Shown one piece after another: positions 27,684 to 36,564 of a DNA stretch of 64,000 bases; within the stretch, counting starts at the first letter, position 1, and every line of letters begins with the position of its first letter. The translations under genes were made by a program, and so were the position numbers. The stretch spans positions 81,072 through 145,071 of the forward strand of contig NZ_QWGG01000010.1 of the NCBI RefSeq assembly GCF_003730195.1. The letters are read 5' to 3'. The DNA is from Halosimplex salinum (lineage in GTDB: Archaea; Halobacteriota; Halobacteria; Halobacteriales; Haloarculaceae). Below the pieces are notes generated by a model. The model searched no databases. It was not told the origin of the DNA and was given only the letters and a program-made list of their open reading frames with translations.

Positions 27684-30011
27684 GTGGACGAGACGATCCG
27701 CTGGCTGCAGAGTCGCCCCTACTACGACGGACAGATCACCGAGCGGCGGACGACGCCGGGCCGCGAGGCGACGTTCGCCGACGTAGATCTGGACTCGCGG
27801 CTGGCGAGCGCGCTCGAATCCGACGGGGTCGACCGCCTCTACGACCACCAGGCGCGGGCGGTCTCCGCCGTCCGCGGAGGTGACAACGTCGTCCTCGCGA
27901 CGCCGACGGCCAGCGGGAAGTCCGTCGCCTACACCGTCCCGGCCTTCGAGCGTGCGCTCGACGAGCGGGCGACGACCCTCTATATCGCGCCGCAGGTGGC
28001 ACTCATCAACGACCAGGAGGAGACCCTGTCCGAGCTGGCCCACGGCCTCGGGTTCGGGTCCGGCGTGTCGGTCGCGCAGTACACCGGCCGGCAGGACAGG
28101 TCCGAGAAGGAGGCCATCCGGGAGCGCCAGCCGACGGTGCTCCTGACGACGCCCGATATGCTCCACTACGGGATCATGCCCCACGGCCACCGGCTGTGGG
28201 ACTGGTTCTTCGAGCGCCTGGAGACGGTCGTGATCGACGAGGTCCACGAGTATCGCGGCGTGTTCGGCAGTCACGTGTCGATGGTGTTCAGACGGCTCCA
28301 GCGCATCTGCGAGCGCTTCGACTCCGACCCGGACTGGGTCTGTTGCTCGGCGACGATCGGCAACCCCGTCGACCACGCGGCGACGGTGACGGGCCAGTCG
28401 CCCGACTCGTTCGAGCTCGTCAGCGAAGACACCAGCGCGACGGGGCCGACCCACTGGCTGTTCTGGAACCCCCCGGAGTACGGCGCGAACGAGGGGTTCG
28501 GGAGTGGGCGTCGCCGGTCGAACCACGTGGAGACGAAACGGCTGTTCGTCGACCTCGTCGACCGCGGGTATCAGACCGTCGCGTTCACGCAGTCGCGCCA
28601 GGTCGCCGAGCGCTACGCGACCGACAGCGCGAGCGACCTGCGCGACCGCAACGAGCACGAGGCCGCGCGGAACGTCCACGCCTACCAGGCCTCGCTGACC
28701 GACGAGCGCCGCGGCGAGATCGAGAGCGGTCTCGACTCCGGCGAGGTACGCGGCGTCTGGAGCACGAACGCGTTAGAGCTCGGCGTGGACATCGGCGGGC
28801 TCGACGCAGTCCTGCTCGACGGCTATCCCGGTACGCGGATGGCCGCCTTCCAGCAGGGCGGACGCGCCGGTCGGGGCACGGACCCGTCGCTCGTCGCGAT
28901 GGTCGCCGGCGAGGACCAGCTCGACCAGTACCTGATGGCACATCCGCGGGACTTCTTCGAGAGCGCTCCCGAGGAGGCCATCTCGAACCCCGAGAACGAA
29001 CACCTCCTGCCGGACCACGTCCGTTCGGCGGCCCGGGAGACGTGGCTCCGGCCCGACGACGACCGCCACTTCGGCGAGCCGTTCCCCGACGTGGTCTCGG
29101 CGCTGACCGAGTCGGGTGACCTGGAGCGGCGGACGACCGACGCGGGGCTTCGCTGGCTCTACGACGGCGAGGGGAGCCCCCAGCACGAGATGAGCCTGCG
29201 GAGCGTCGGCGACCGCGAGGTTCGCCTGCGTGACCGTCGGAACGGGAACGCCATCGCGACGCTCTCGTTCGGCGACGCGCTCCGTGACGCGCATCGCGGC
29301 GCGATCTACCACCACCAGGGGCAGGACTTCGAGGTGGTCGAACTGGACCTCGACAACGACGTGGCGAACCTCGCGCCGGTGCGTCCGAACTACTACACGC
29401 AGGTGCTCCACGACAAGACGATCACCGTCGAGGAGGACCGGGCGGAGCGGACGCTTCCGACGAGAGCGGACGTGACCGTCCGCTTCGCGGACGTGAGCAT
29501 GCGCAAGCAGATCACGGGCTTCGAGCGCTACGACCGCCAGAGCGGCGAACCGATCGGTCGCGAACCGCTCGACCTTCCCGAGACGACGCTGGAGACCGAA
29601 GCGCTGTACTTCACCGTCCCCGGCGACGTCGAGACGGAGATCCGGACGGCGGGCGACGGCCCGGACGCGTTCCCCGGCGCCATCCACGCGGCCGAACACG
29701 GGATGATATCGCTGTTCCCGCTCTCCTTCCTCTGTGACCGCCGGGACGTCGGCGGCCTCTCGACGCCGCAGCATCCGCACACGGACTGCGCGACGATCTT
29801 CGTCTACGACGGCTACCCCGGCGGCGTCGGGCTGACCGAACGGGCCTACGAGACGGTCGTCGACCTGCTGGAACGGACGCTCGGGATGCTCCGGGACTGC
29901 CCTTGCGAGTCGGGCTGTCCGGCCTGCGTCCAGTCACCCCACTGCGGGAACGCAAACGACCCGCTCGAGAAGGGACTGGCGGCTGACCTGCTCGCGGCGC
30001 TCCTCGAGTAA
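27684..30011 (+). CDS. DEAD/DEAH-box helicase with DUF1998 cysteine domain (MrfA/YprA/Hrq1-like)
   Basis: A 775-aa superfamily-2 DNA helicase. Motifs in order are Walker A ATPTASGKS (res about 73-81), Walker B DEVHEYRG, motif III CSATIG, motif IV/V SRQVAERYA and STNALELGVDIGG, and motif VI QQGGRAGRG. The C-terminal DUF1998 region holds the Cys cluster CPCESGCPACVQSPHCGN (about 742-759), which in MrfA/Hrq1 relatives binds zinc. B. subtilis MrfA and yeast Hrq1 act in crosslink repair, so a repair role is inferred. It starts with GTG at 27684. A shortened variant of DEVH here is normal for the family. Confidence 0.9.
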   Translation: MDETIRWLQSRPYYDGQITERRTTPGREATFADVDLDSRLASALESDGVDRLYDHQARAVSAVRGGDNVVLATPTASGKSVAYTVPAFERALDERATTLYIAPQVALINDQEETLSELAHGLGFGSGVSVAQYTGRQDRSEKEAIRERQPTVLLTTPDMLHYGIMPHGHRLWDWFFERLETVVIDEVHEYRGVFGSHVSMVFRRLQRICERFDSDPDWVCCSATIGNPVDHAATVTGQSPDSFELVSEDTSATGPTHWLFWNPPEYGANEGFGSGRRRSNHVETKRLFVDLVDRGYQTVAFTQSRQVAERYATDSASDLRDRNEHEAARNVHAYQASLTDERRGEIESGLDSGEVRGVWSTNALELGVDIGGLDAVLLDGYPGTRMAAFQQGGRAGRGTDPSLVAMVAGEDQLDQYLMAHPRDFFESAPEEAISNPENEHLLPDHVRSAARETWLRPDDDRHFGEPFPDVVSALTESGDLERRTTDAGLRWLYDGEGSPQHEMSLRSVGDREVRLRDRRNGNAIATLSFGDALRDAHRGAIYHHQGQDFEVVELDLDNDVANLAPVRPNYYTQVLHDKTITVEEDRAERTLPTRADVTVRFADVSMRKQITGFERYDRQSGEPIGREPLDLPETTLETEALYFTVPGDVETEIRTAGDGPDAFPGAIHAAEHGMISLFPLSFLCDRRDVGGLSTPQHPHTDCATIFVYDGYPGGVGLTERAYETVVDLLERTLGMLRDCPCESGCPACVQSPHCGNANDPLEKGLAADLLAALLE

Positions 30012-30356
30012 GCGCACCTTATTTCGCACAGGCGGATCGTTGTGTCGCTCCACAGACTCTCCAGTTCGCCGTCGTTCGCCGTCGAAATCGGTCGCGAAAC
30101 TGATCTGGTTCTGATAGTTTCGGCCGTTTCGCGGGGTGTACGCAACTGTTGGGAGCGTTCTCCGGCGGTCGCGTCCGAAACGGGGAATATCCGGCCGCTA
30201 TCCGGCGGTCCGGGGTCGTTCACGGGTCCGTGAGGGTGTGGGGAACGGTGGCAACGGTCGGGACGGGTTTGCGGTTCTTTGCCACTCTCGGCCGAATATC
30301 TGAGCACGGGGCGCGGTGGACACCGGCGTCGTCACGGAGCCCCGGAATGGCCAACC
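30012..30356. other. Intergenic stretch without recognised gene
   Basis: 345 bp between the helicase and the DUF7344-like regulator. A tandem TTCGCCGTCG pair lies at about 30064-30083, and there are several imperfect GTTTCG-rich elements. No frame or RNA gene can be supported. The promoter of the downstream gene should lie in its right part. Confidence 0.5.
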
Positions 30357-30776
30357 ATGTCAGATACGCACTCTCCAACGGGACCGGCTCGCCGCTGCAT
30401 GTCGCTCGACTCGACCGAGATCGAGACGATGCACGATGTCTTCTCGGACTGGGAGCGTCGCGCGATCCTCTACTACCTGCAGGAACACGGCGGTCGCGCG
30501 ACCGTCGACGAGCTGTGTCGGCACCTCGTCGGCTGGTGGCGCGGACGCGAGCGCCCGGCCCCGAGAGACGACGACCTCGTGAGACGGGTCCGCGAGCAGG
30601 TCGCCTGCACGCACCTGCTGAAACTCCAGAACTTCGGCGTCGTGTCGTACGACCCTCGCCGGGAGACGATACGACTCTCCGAGGAGATGAAGGTCTCCGT
30701 CAGCGAACCGTGGACGAACCCGCCGGCGGAGGACACGGCCCCGACGCGACTTCTCGGCGAAGCACCCGAGGCCTGA
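30357..30776 (+). CDS. Winged-helix regulator, DUF7344-like
   Basis: A 139-aa cytosolic protein with the haloarchaeal DUF7344-type helix-turn-helix. The core is MHDVFSDWERRAILYYLQEH, then GGRATVDELCRHLVGWW, a linker rich in Arg, REQVACTHLLKLQNFGVVSY and the wing DPRRETIRLSEEM. In this family the unit acts as a DNA-binding repressor or sensor; the ligand and targets are unknown. The start at ATG 30357 removes an unlikely Arg-rich N-extension of the open frame. It precedes the TSP3 membrane regulator by 217 bp on the same strand. Confidence 0.78.
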   Translation: MSDTHSPTGPARRCMSLDSTEIETMHDVFSDWERRAILYYLQEHGGRATVDELCRHLVGWWRGRERPAPRDDDLVRRVREQVACTHLLKLQNFGVVSYDPRRETIRLSEEMKVSVSEPWTNPPAEDTAPTRLLGEAPEA

Positions 30777-30993
30777 CGGCCTCGTAACGCTCGCCTACCG
30801 CGCCACTCGCCGCGCCGTGCCAGGAGTAAGGAGCGCCGAGCTGTCGGAAAGGTGGGCATACCCTTCTGGGGGCGGCGTAAGATTCCTAACGCCAGCTACC
30901 GTAATCAAGACACTCAGTCATCCGCACGTGTGACCGGGTCGCGGGGAGCGGACCGGACCACGTCCGGCTGACGGACAGGATACTCACGACGCT

Positions 30994-32661
30994 ATGGTAC
31001 GCAACGTCCACGTCTGGCTCCTCGCGGCACTTCTACTGGCCGGTATCGCGGCACCGGTCGTCGCGGCGGACGCGCGGATATCGGACGTCTCGTACGAGGG
31101 CGACGGCGCCGTCTCGGGCGTCGACGACGACCTGACGCTCTGGCAGTCTGCGTCCCACCGCTTCGCAGTGACGGTCGTCAGCGACGCGGGTATCGACGAC
31201 GGCTCGATCTGCGTGTTCGTCGACGGCCCGGACCGCGAGCTCGGCTGCGGGGCCGTCTCCGTGGCCGCCGGGGAGAACCAGACGGTCACGGTCGGCGTCG
31301 GCGACTGGCCGACGAACCTGACCGGCGAGCAGCGACTCCGATTCGAGGTCGGGGCGCCCAACGAGTCCGCCCCGCTCGACAGCGAGACCTACCCGGTCAC
31401 CGTCTTCGCGCGGGACGGCGACCTCGACGACGACGGCCTCTCGAACGAGCGAGAGGTCTCGCTCGGGACCTCGCTCCGCTCGAACGACACGGACGGGGAC
31501 GGCCTCGGCGACGGCGCCGAAGTCGAGACGTACGGCACGAATCCGACGAACCCCGACACGGACGACGACGGTATCGACGACGGCGACGAAGTCACCGTCC
31601 ACGAGACCGACCCGACGAAGGTCGACACGGACGACGACGGCCTGACGGACCCGCGCGAGCTCGAGATGGGGACGAACCCGAACAAGGCCGATACGGACGG
31701 CGACGGCGTCGCCGACGGGCTCGAGGTCAACACGTACGAGACGGACCCGACCGAACCCGACACGGACGAGGACGGCCTCGACGACGGCGCCGAGATCAAC
31801 GACTTCGAGACCAACCCCCTGGAGGCGGACACGGACGGGGACGGGCTGGACGACAACCTCGAGGTCAACACCTACGGCACCGACCCCAACCAGATCGACA
31901 CGGACGGTGACGGCCTCGAAGACGGCGTGGAAGTCGGCACCCACGAGACGGACCCGACCGACCCCGACACGGACGGCGACGGCCTCGAAGACGGTCCCGA
32001 GGTCAACACCTACGGGACGAACCCGACGAACGCCGACACGGACGGGGACGGCCTCGAAGACGGAGCCGAGGTCAACGAGTACGAGACGGACCCGACCGAC
32101 CCCGACACGGACGGCGACGGCGTCCCCGACGCCGAAGAGGTCGACACCGGGAACGCGACCGTGCCGCCCGTGGCCCTGGCGGGACTGGCCGGCGTCGCCG
32201 TCGCGGCGACGGCGGTCACGCTCTTCCTCGCCTGGTCGGGCCGCCTCCCCGTGGCTCGTCTCCGCCGTCGGTTCGGTGGCGGTGAACCGGCCGAACCGGC
32301 CGACGGAGACCGGGCGGACGCCGAGACGGACGGGGACGCCGAGCCGGTGCCCGCCGCGGTCGTCTCGGAGACGGACGCCGGTTCGACGGACGTCGAGTCC
32401 CCCTCCGCCGACGAGGAGGAGATCCCGACGGAGTTCCTCTCCGACGAGGAGGTCGTCTTCACGCTCCTCGACGACCACGACGGCCGGATGCGTCAGGCCG
32501 CCCTCGTCGAGGAGACCGACTGGTCGAAGTCGAAGGTGAGCCGCGTCCTCTCGGCGATGGAGGACGACGGCAGTATCGTCAAGGTCGACGTCGGACGGGG
32601 CAACGTCGTGATGCGACCCGAGGACCTCCCGCCGGGCGCCGAGTCCGCCTTCGAGGAGTGA
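30994..32661 (+). CDS. Membrane-spanning regulator: TSP3 repeats outside, winged helix inside
   Basis: A 555-aa predicted one-component receptor. It has a signal peptide at 1-24 (LLAALLLAGIAAPVVAADA), then a beta-rich ectodomain to about 140. Eleven D-x-D-x-D-G-L-x-D-x-x-E thrombospondin type-3 calcium loops follow over about 145-390, spaced by E-V-N-T-Y-x-T-D/N-P. The TM helix is at 391-413 (LAGLAGVAVAATAVTLFLAW), followed by an acidic linker. The cytosolic winged helix-turn-helix is at about 480-546 (SDEEVVFTLLDDHDGRMRQA, TDWSKSKVSRVLSAMEDDGS). That wHTH is of the type haloarchaea fuse to membrane anchors. Calcium or matrix sensing is inferred, and the targets are unknown. Confidence 0.82.
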   Translation: MVRNVHVWLLAALLLAGIAAPVVAADARISDVSYEGDGAVSGVDDDLTLWQSASHRFAVTVVSDAGIDDGSICVFVDGPDRELGCGAVSVAAGENQTVTVGVGDWPTNLTGEQRLRFEVGAPNESAPLDSETYPVTVFARDGDLDDDGLSNEREVSLGTSLRSNDTDGDGLGDGAEVETYGTNPTNPDTDDDGIDDGDEVTVHETDPTKVDTDDDGLTDPRELEMGTNPNKADTDGDGVADGLEVNTYETDPTEPDTDEDGLDDGAEINDFETNPLEADTDGDGLDDNLEVNTYGTDPNQIDTDGDGLEDGVEVGTHETDPTDPDTDGDGLEDGPEVNTYGTNPTNADTDGDGLEDGAEVNEYETDPTDPDTDGDGVPDAEEVDTGNATVPPVALAGLAGVAVAATAVTLFLAWSGRLPVARLRRRFGGGEPAEPADGDRADAETDGDAEPVPAAVVSETDAGSTDVESPSADEEEIPTEFLSDEEVVFTLLDDHDGRMRQAALVEETDWSKSKVSRVLSAMEDDGSIVKVDVGRGNVVMRPEDLPPGAESAFEE

Positions 32662-32664
32662 ATC

Positions 32665-32775
32665 ACCTCTTTCCCGGAGGGGTCGCGGAGGAACCCGCGT
32701 CCACGCGAGCCTGGGAGCGTGGGATCGAAAGGGACGAAGCGCCTTTCAGCGCCTTCGGCGCCGGATGCTCGGTAT
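32665..32775 (+). repeat. Short intergenic repeat family, copy B
   Basis: This stretch reads GCGTCCACGCGAGCCTGGGA, then GCGTGGG, AGCGCCTTTCAGCGCC and CGGCGCCGGATGCT. It aligns block by block with copy D at 55.1 kb (GCGTCCACGCGAGCCCGTGA, ACGTGGG, AGCGCCGTTCAGCGCC, CGGCGCCGACCGCT). It lies between the TSP3 regulator and the lower-GC DUF4188 gene. Confidence 0.7.
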
Positions 32776-32860
32776 TGGGGATCTATTCACCGAGTCCGTG
32801 GGCTCCGGGACCGCTGATTTATACAGGATCTTGACTGCTCTGGCTGAACAGTGTTCCTCC

Positions 32861-33397
32861 TTACCGCGGTTCGATTGACTCACTCTGTACGCCATCTTCT
32901 TCGTAAGACACGTCGTTCCCTTCCGTCCAACCGAGCCTGCCAGCGGCCGTCTTCCGACGTTCAGTAGCGGGATAGAGCGTGCCCGCCTTACCCAAGCCGA
33001 CGGGCGGGGCATTTTGGTACACAGTTTCGTACGCGCCGTCTTCCACCAGATACGTCTCGTGCCAAATTCCGACAGTGTCGCTCTCGCTCATCAACTGATT
33101 CGTCCTCTTCATCGCAGGGGCGTGGTGTGCGGTCGAATCGAGGGCGTATCCCCGCAACTGCTCGAACGAGCGCCAATACTGTACGACTTCGTGATTCCGG
33201 ATGCCCAGCTTTGTATCATATCCCAGTAGTCCACTCTCGGGGTTCGTCTCGAGTTCGTCGAGCATCTTCGTCATCGCTCGAAGAACCGGGAGCCATTTGT
33301 GGACCTTCCAGAGCGCATTTATCCGCATCCCAATTCGGAACACGACGAAGTCCCCATCTAACTCGGCTGTCACCCGTCCGGTATCGAGATCTGTCAT
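32861..33397 (-). CDS. DUF4188 (monooxygenase-like) protein
   Basis: A 178-aa protein of the DUF4188 family. It shows FVVFRIGMRINALWKVHKWL, PVLRAMTKMLDELETNPESG, LLGYDTKLGIRNHEVVQYWR and the C-terminal block SDTVGIWHETYLVEDGAYET then VYQNAPPVGLGKAG. The family belongs to the ferredoxin-like dimeric alpha/beta-barrel group and is often annotated as a putative monooxygenase, but the reaction is unproven. The local base composition is clearly less GC-rich than the neighbours, which suggests relatively recent acquisition from bacteria. ATG 33397 (MTDLDTGRVTAEL) is chosen over a longer frame. Confidence 0.85.
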   Translation of the reverse strand: MTDLDTGRVTAELDGDFVVFRIGMRINALWKVHKWLPVLRAMTKMLDELETNPESGLLGYDTKLGIRNHEVVQYWRSFEQLRGYALDSTAHHAPAMKRTNQLMSESDTVGIWHETYLVEDGAYETVYQNAPPVGLGKAGTLYPATERRKTAAGRLGWTEGNDVSYEEDGVQSESIEPR

Positions 33398-33595
33398 GCC
33401 TGTTCCTGTCACGGTCGGACGCTTTCTCATCGCTGAACGCTGTCCATGGACCGTTATTCAGTAGATACAGTATCGATCGTGTTAATTGTTACCGCCAACC
33501 ACAGATTCGGCCTGCGCAGTGCTGAACACGCGTTCGGACTCGAACAGCCACCGCTGACGGCCGAACTATTTCACGGACCCGCGAGAACTACCGGT

Positions 33596-33976
33596 ATGAA
33601 GCTCCGCACGTTCGGACTCGCGCTCGCCGCCGGCGTCGCCGTCTTCCTCGTCGTCGGCGTCGCGGTCACCGAGGCCGCGCTCCAGTGGATCGAGTTCTCC
33701 CTGTTCGTCGGGCTCCCGGTCGGCCTGGTCGCCGGCGTGACGGCGGCCGCGCTGGTCCTCCTCGGGGTCGGCGACGAGGTCTCGCTCCAGCGGCGCCGCG
33801 CGGCGGTCGCGCTCGGCGTCTTCGGCGTCGTCTTCCTGGCCGTCCTCGTAGTCGTCGCCGGCGTGTTCTCGGTCGGGACGCTCCACTCGCTGTCGCTCGC
33901 CACCGCCGTCGGCCTGCTCGCCGGTATCGGGTCGTTCGCGCTCGACCCGGGGGAGACGAGCTCAATAACCGGCTGA
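33596..33976 (+). CDS. Four-helix membrane protein, unknown
   Basis: A 126-aa very hydrophobic protein with four predicted membrane helices: FGLALAAGVAVFLVVGVAV, FSLFVGLPVGLVAGVTAAAL, VALGVFGVVFLAVLVVVAGV and SLATAVGLLAGIGSFAL. A short charged loop (GDEVSLQRRR) lies between helices 2 and 3. I do not recognise a family. The start MKLRTFG at 33596 fits the family-like N-terminus and the end of an AT-richer promoter region. It converges with the cyclo-ligase with a 10-bp gap. Confidence 0.75.
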   Translation: MKLRTFGLALAAGVAVFLVVGVAVTEAALQWIEFSLFVGLPVGLVAGVTAAALVLLGVGDEVSLQRRRAAVALGVFGVVFLAVLVVVAGVFSVGTLHSLSLATAVGLLAGIGSFALDPGETSSITG

Positions 33977-33986
33977 ACCGGCGAAT

Positions 33987-34694
33987 CTACGGCGCGAACC
34001 GGTCCAGAACCGGGATCTCCTCGATCTGTTCGTCGCTCAGCGCCGCCCAGTCGATCCCGTCGGGTCGCTCGTGAGACGTCTCCGTCCTGACGACACGCTC
34101 GGGGGTGACGATCACGTCCAGCGGCACGTCGTGGGCGTCGGCGCCGATCCCGTCTCGGACCTGCGACTCGTGGACGGTCGTGACGACCGTCGTCTCGGCG
34201 TCGACCAGGCCCAGTTCCGTCAGGACCGCGAACTCCAGGTCGCTGTACCCCTCGCCCTTGCCGACGCGGGCGCCGTCGGGCGAGACCGCGACGCTCCCGA
34301 CGAGGACGAGGTCGACCCGGTCGACCGCTTCGGGGCCGACCTGTTCGGCGTGGTCGTCGACGCCGGAGACCGTCGCGGCGGCGTCGGGGTCGTCGAGGTC
34401 GGCGGGGTCCAGCCGGTAGAAACAGCGCTCGTCGCGCAGTCGCGGGACGGCCATGTAGACGGTCTTCCCGGCCGCGAGTGCGGCCCGGCGCGCGGGCAGT
34501 TGCGGCGCGTCGGGGTTGGCTTTCAGCGTCCGGGCGTCGGCCCACTCCGGGAGGTCGGCGAGTCGCTCGGCGGCGGCGTCCGCGCCGGCGAAGTTGGGGA
34601 TGCGGCCGTGGGGCGGGAAGGGGAAGCGGGCCTCGCCGCTGTCCTCGAGGTGGTCCCAGACGGTCTGTCTGAGCGACTCTTTGTCGGCGGCCAT
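33987..34694 (-). CDS. 5-formyltetrahydrofolate cyclo-ligase
   Basis: Converts 5-formyl-THF to 5,10-methenyl-THF with ATP, recycling folate in one-carbon metabolism. At 235 aa it is of the expected size. Visible features are the phosphate/ATP site KANPDAPQLPARRAALAAGK, the mid-region PRLRDERCFYRLDP, and the signature RVGKGEGYSDLEFAVL near residue 155. The C-terminal domain has TTVHESQVRD and PLDVIVTPERVV. It starts 4 bp after cheC ends, so the two share a transcript, although their functions are unrelated. Confidence 0.9.
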   Translation of the reverse strand: MAADKESLRQTVWDHLEDSGEARFPFPPHGRIPNFAGADAAAERLADLPEWADARTLKANPDAPQLPARRAALAAGKTVYMAVPRLRDERCFYRLDPADLDDPDAAATVSGVDDHAEQVGPEAVDRVDLVLVGSVAVSPDGARVGKGEGYSDLEFAVLTELGLVDAETTVVTTVHESQVRDGIGADAHDVPLDVIVTPERVVRTETSHERPDGIDWAALSDEQIEEIPVLDRFAP

Positions 34695-34698
34695 CCGA

Positions 34699-35343
34699 TC
34701 AGAGGACGTCCGAGGCGGCGGTGTCCGTGCCGACGTCGGTCTCGACGTCGATGTTCTGGATCAGCTGGACGAGGTCGGCCAGCTGCGGGAAGGTGTAGAC
34801 GGTGACTTCGACGTCGGCGTCGCTGGCGACGATGTGGGAGTCGACGACGAAGGCGATCTCTTCGTCCGGCCAGCCCCCCATCTCGTCGACGATGTCGCTG
34901 GCGGGGCCGAAGATGAACGAGGGGGTCGACATGTCGATGGTGGTGTCGAGGACGTTCGCCCAGCCGTCGATGAAGCCGCTGGTCATGATGTTGCCGATCT
35001 CCTGCATCGCGGAGCGCTCGAGGTCGGTGAACAGGCCGTCGTCGTCGTCGCCGCTCCCCATGTCGCCGACCATACCCTGTGCGAGGCGCTTGCTCCCGGT
35101 GGGTTCGAGCATGAAGAGGACGTAGCCGTAGGGGGGTTCGGTGAGTTCGACGAAGATACCGACCTGTTCGCGGTCCCCGAGGTGAGTCCGCACGTCGGCC
35201 ATGTCGAGGAAGTTGATCTTGGAGACCTCGATCTCCGTGTGCAGGCCCGAGAGCTCGTTCAGGTGGGCCGAGACGGTGGTCGCTCCCTCCTTGGCCATCT
35301 CGTTGAAAAGCTCCAGTTTCCGCACGTCGACCTCGTAATCCAT
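34699..35343 (-). CDS. cheC: CheC-type CheY-P phosphatase
   Basis: Chemotaxis protein of the CheC/CheX/FliY family, which dephosphorylates CheY and in archaea links to taxis adaptation. It has 214 aa. The second active-site motif is intact as S111-x3-E115-x2-N118-x22-P141 (in RSAMQEIGNIMTSG ... STPSF). The first motif near residue 15 is degenerate, with Thr where Asn should be, so one phosphatase site remains. An acidic loop (GDMGSGDDDDG) separates the halves. No other che genes are in the window; the downstream partner is a folate enzyme. Confidence 0.9.
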   Translation of the reverse strand: MDYEVDVRKLELFNEMAKEGATTVSAHLNELSGLHTEIEVSKINFLDMADVRTHLGDREQVGIFVELTEPPYGYVLFMLEPTGSKRLAQGMVGDMGSGDDDDGLFTDLERSAMQEIGNIMTSGFIDGWANVLDTTIDMSTPSFIFGPASDIVDEMGGWPDEEIAFVVDSHIVASDADVEVTVYTFPQLADLVQLIQNIDVETDVGTDTAASDVL

Positions 35344-35604
35344 ACACGCTCGTTGGTCTCGACCACTGTAAACGCTCTGGGGCCGTGAACTGCGGCCGCT
35401 CCGTCGGCTACGAGACGTGCGGCGAGTGCCGCGTCAGACGGTCGTCGTACGGAGGGTCGCTCTACCGGCGGTAATTCCCGGGTACCGGCGTGCATGACGG
35501 ATAAGCGACGTATACTCTTGGGTGTGTCGTGCGGGGTAGGAAACGGCGGGGTGGACGGTTCGGCGTGCCCCCGGCGACCGACCAACCCGTCGAGACCCCC
35601 ACAC

Positions 35605-35976
35605 ATGCCGCTTGTCACGACCGATTCGACCGTCATCGATTCGTCAGCGATCGGCGAATATCTCGGCACGGCTTCGGGCTCAGTGTCCGACCTGGAGCTC
35701 GTGCTCTGGGTGTTCGTCTGCTGGGCGCTCGTGCTCGACATCGTGCTGACGGCGTACGGCCTCTCGATCGGTCTCGTCGAGCGCAATCCGCTCATGCGGC
35801 AGGCGCTCGATGTCTTTGGCCTGATGGCCCTCGGCCTCGCCAAGGCCGCGGCCGTCGCAGTCGCGCTCGGATTCCGTACTCTGTGGCCCGAATACGCCAT
35901 CGTCGCGCCGCTCGGCCTCGCGATCCCCTGGACGCTGGCCGTCGTGTTCAACGCCGCGCTCATCGCGTCGGTCTGA
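35605..35976 (+). CDS. DUF5658-like membrane protein, paralogue 1
   Basis: A 123-aa protein with three to four membrane helices: LVLWVFVCWALVLDIVLTAY, DVFGLMALGLAKAAAVAVAL and VAPLGLAIPWTLAVVFNAAL. The pattern Y-G-L-S-I-G-L-V-E-x-N-P-L-M-R resembles the DUF5658 family of small archaeal and bacterial membrane proteins; the function is unknown. The longer open frame begins with an unlikely Cys/Pro-rich leader, so ATG 35605 (MPLVTTDSTV) is used. A second member follows 140 bp downstream. Confidence 0.75.
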   Translation: MPLVTTDSTVIDSSAIGEYLGTASGSVSDLELVLWVFVCWALVLDIVLTAYGLSIGLVERNPLMRQALDVFGLMALGLAKAAAVAVALGFRTLWPEYAIVAPLGLAIPWTLAVVFNAALIASV

Positions 35977-36116
35977 CGACGCCCCGGTCGCGCCCCGCGA
36001 CAGTCCGTCTCCGAGCGACCGCCGCGGTTCGAAACGAATCTTTTTTGTCATGGTGTGACGAGAACCCACACGCACGAACCACCCCTCTGGGTGGGGGGTG
36101 ACGTGCGGTGGGTCCG

Positions 36117-36482
36117 ATGCGCGGCACACTACTGACGAGTACGGACAGGTCGTGGGTGTTCGACGGCCGGTTCGGCGGCGTCGCCGCCGGTCGAGCCGTC
36201 GAGGGAGCGCTGTGGCTGGTCGTCTTCGCGTCGCTGGTGCTGGACGTGTACACGACGTGGCTCGGCCTGGCCGTGGGACTCTCCGAGGGCAATCCGGTGA
36301 TGCAGTGGGCTATCGACGGCCGGGGCCTGGCCGCGCTCGGCGCGGCGAAGGTCCTCGCCGTCGGTCTCGCGCTCGGTCTGCGGGCGGTCCGCCCCCGCTA
36401 CGGGGCGACCATCGCCCTCGGACTGGCGCTCCCGTGGACCGTCACCGTCCTCGTCAACACAGTCGCGCTCGCGACCGTCTGA
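36117..36482 (+). CDS. DUF5658-like membrane protein, paralogue 2
   Basis: A 121-aa paralogue of the preceding gene. It shares the helix pattern and the motif T-W-L-G-L-A-V-G-L-S-E-x-N-P-V-M-Q, then LAALGAAKVLAVGLALGLRA and IALGLALPWTVTVLVNTVAL. The tandem duplication keeps the N-P-M core and a helix ending in an invariant-looking Asn. ATG at 36117 is preferred; GTG at 36108 is in frame. A GC-rich hairpin, ACCACCC-CTCT-GGGTGGT-like, lies just upstream (36079-36099) and may affect expression. Confidence 0.73.
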   Translation: MRGTLLTSTDRSWVFDGRFGGVAAGRAVEGALWLVVFASLVLDVYTTWLGLAVGLSEGNPVMQWAIDGRGLAALGAAKVLAVGLALGLRAVRPRYGATIALGLALPWTVTVLVNTVALATV

Positions 36483-36564
36483 CCGAACCCCGGGCGTGTC
36501 CGACACGCCGGAGCGGCTCTGGGACCGCTCCGGCGTCGACAGACCCTCTCCACAGACGGGCACC

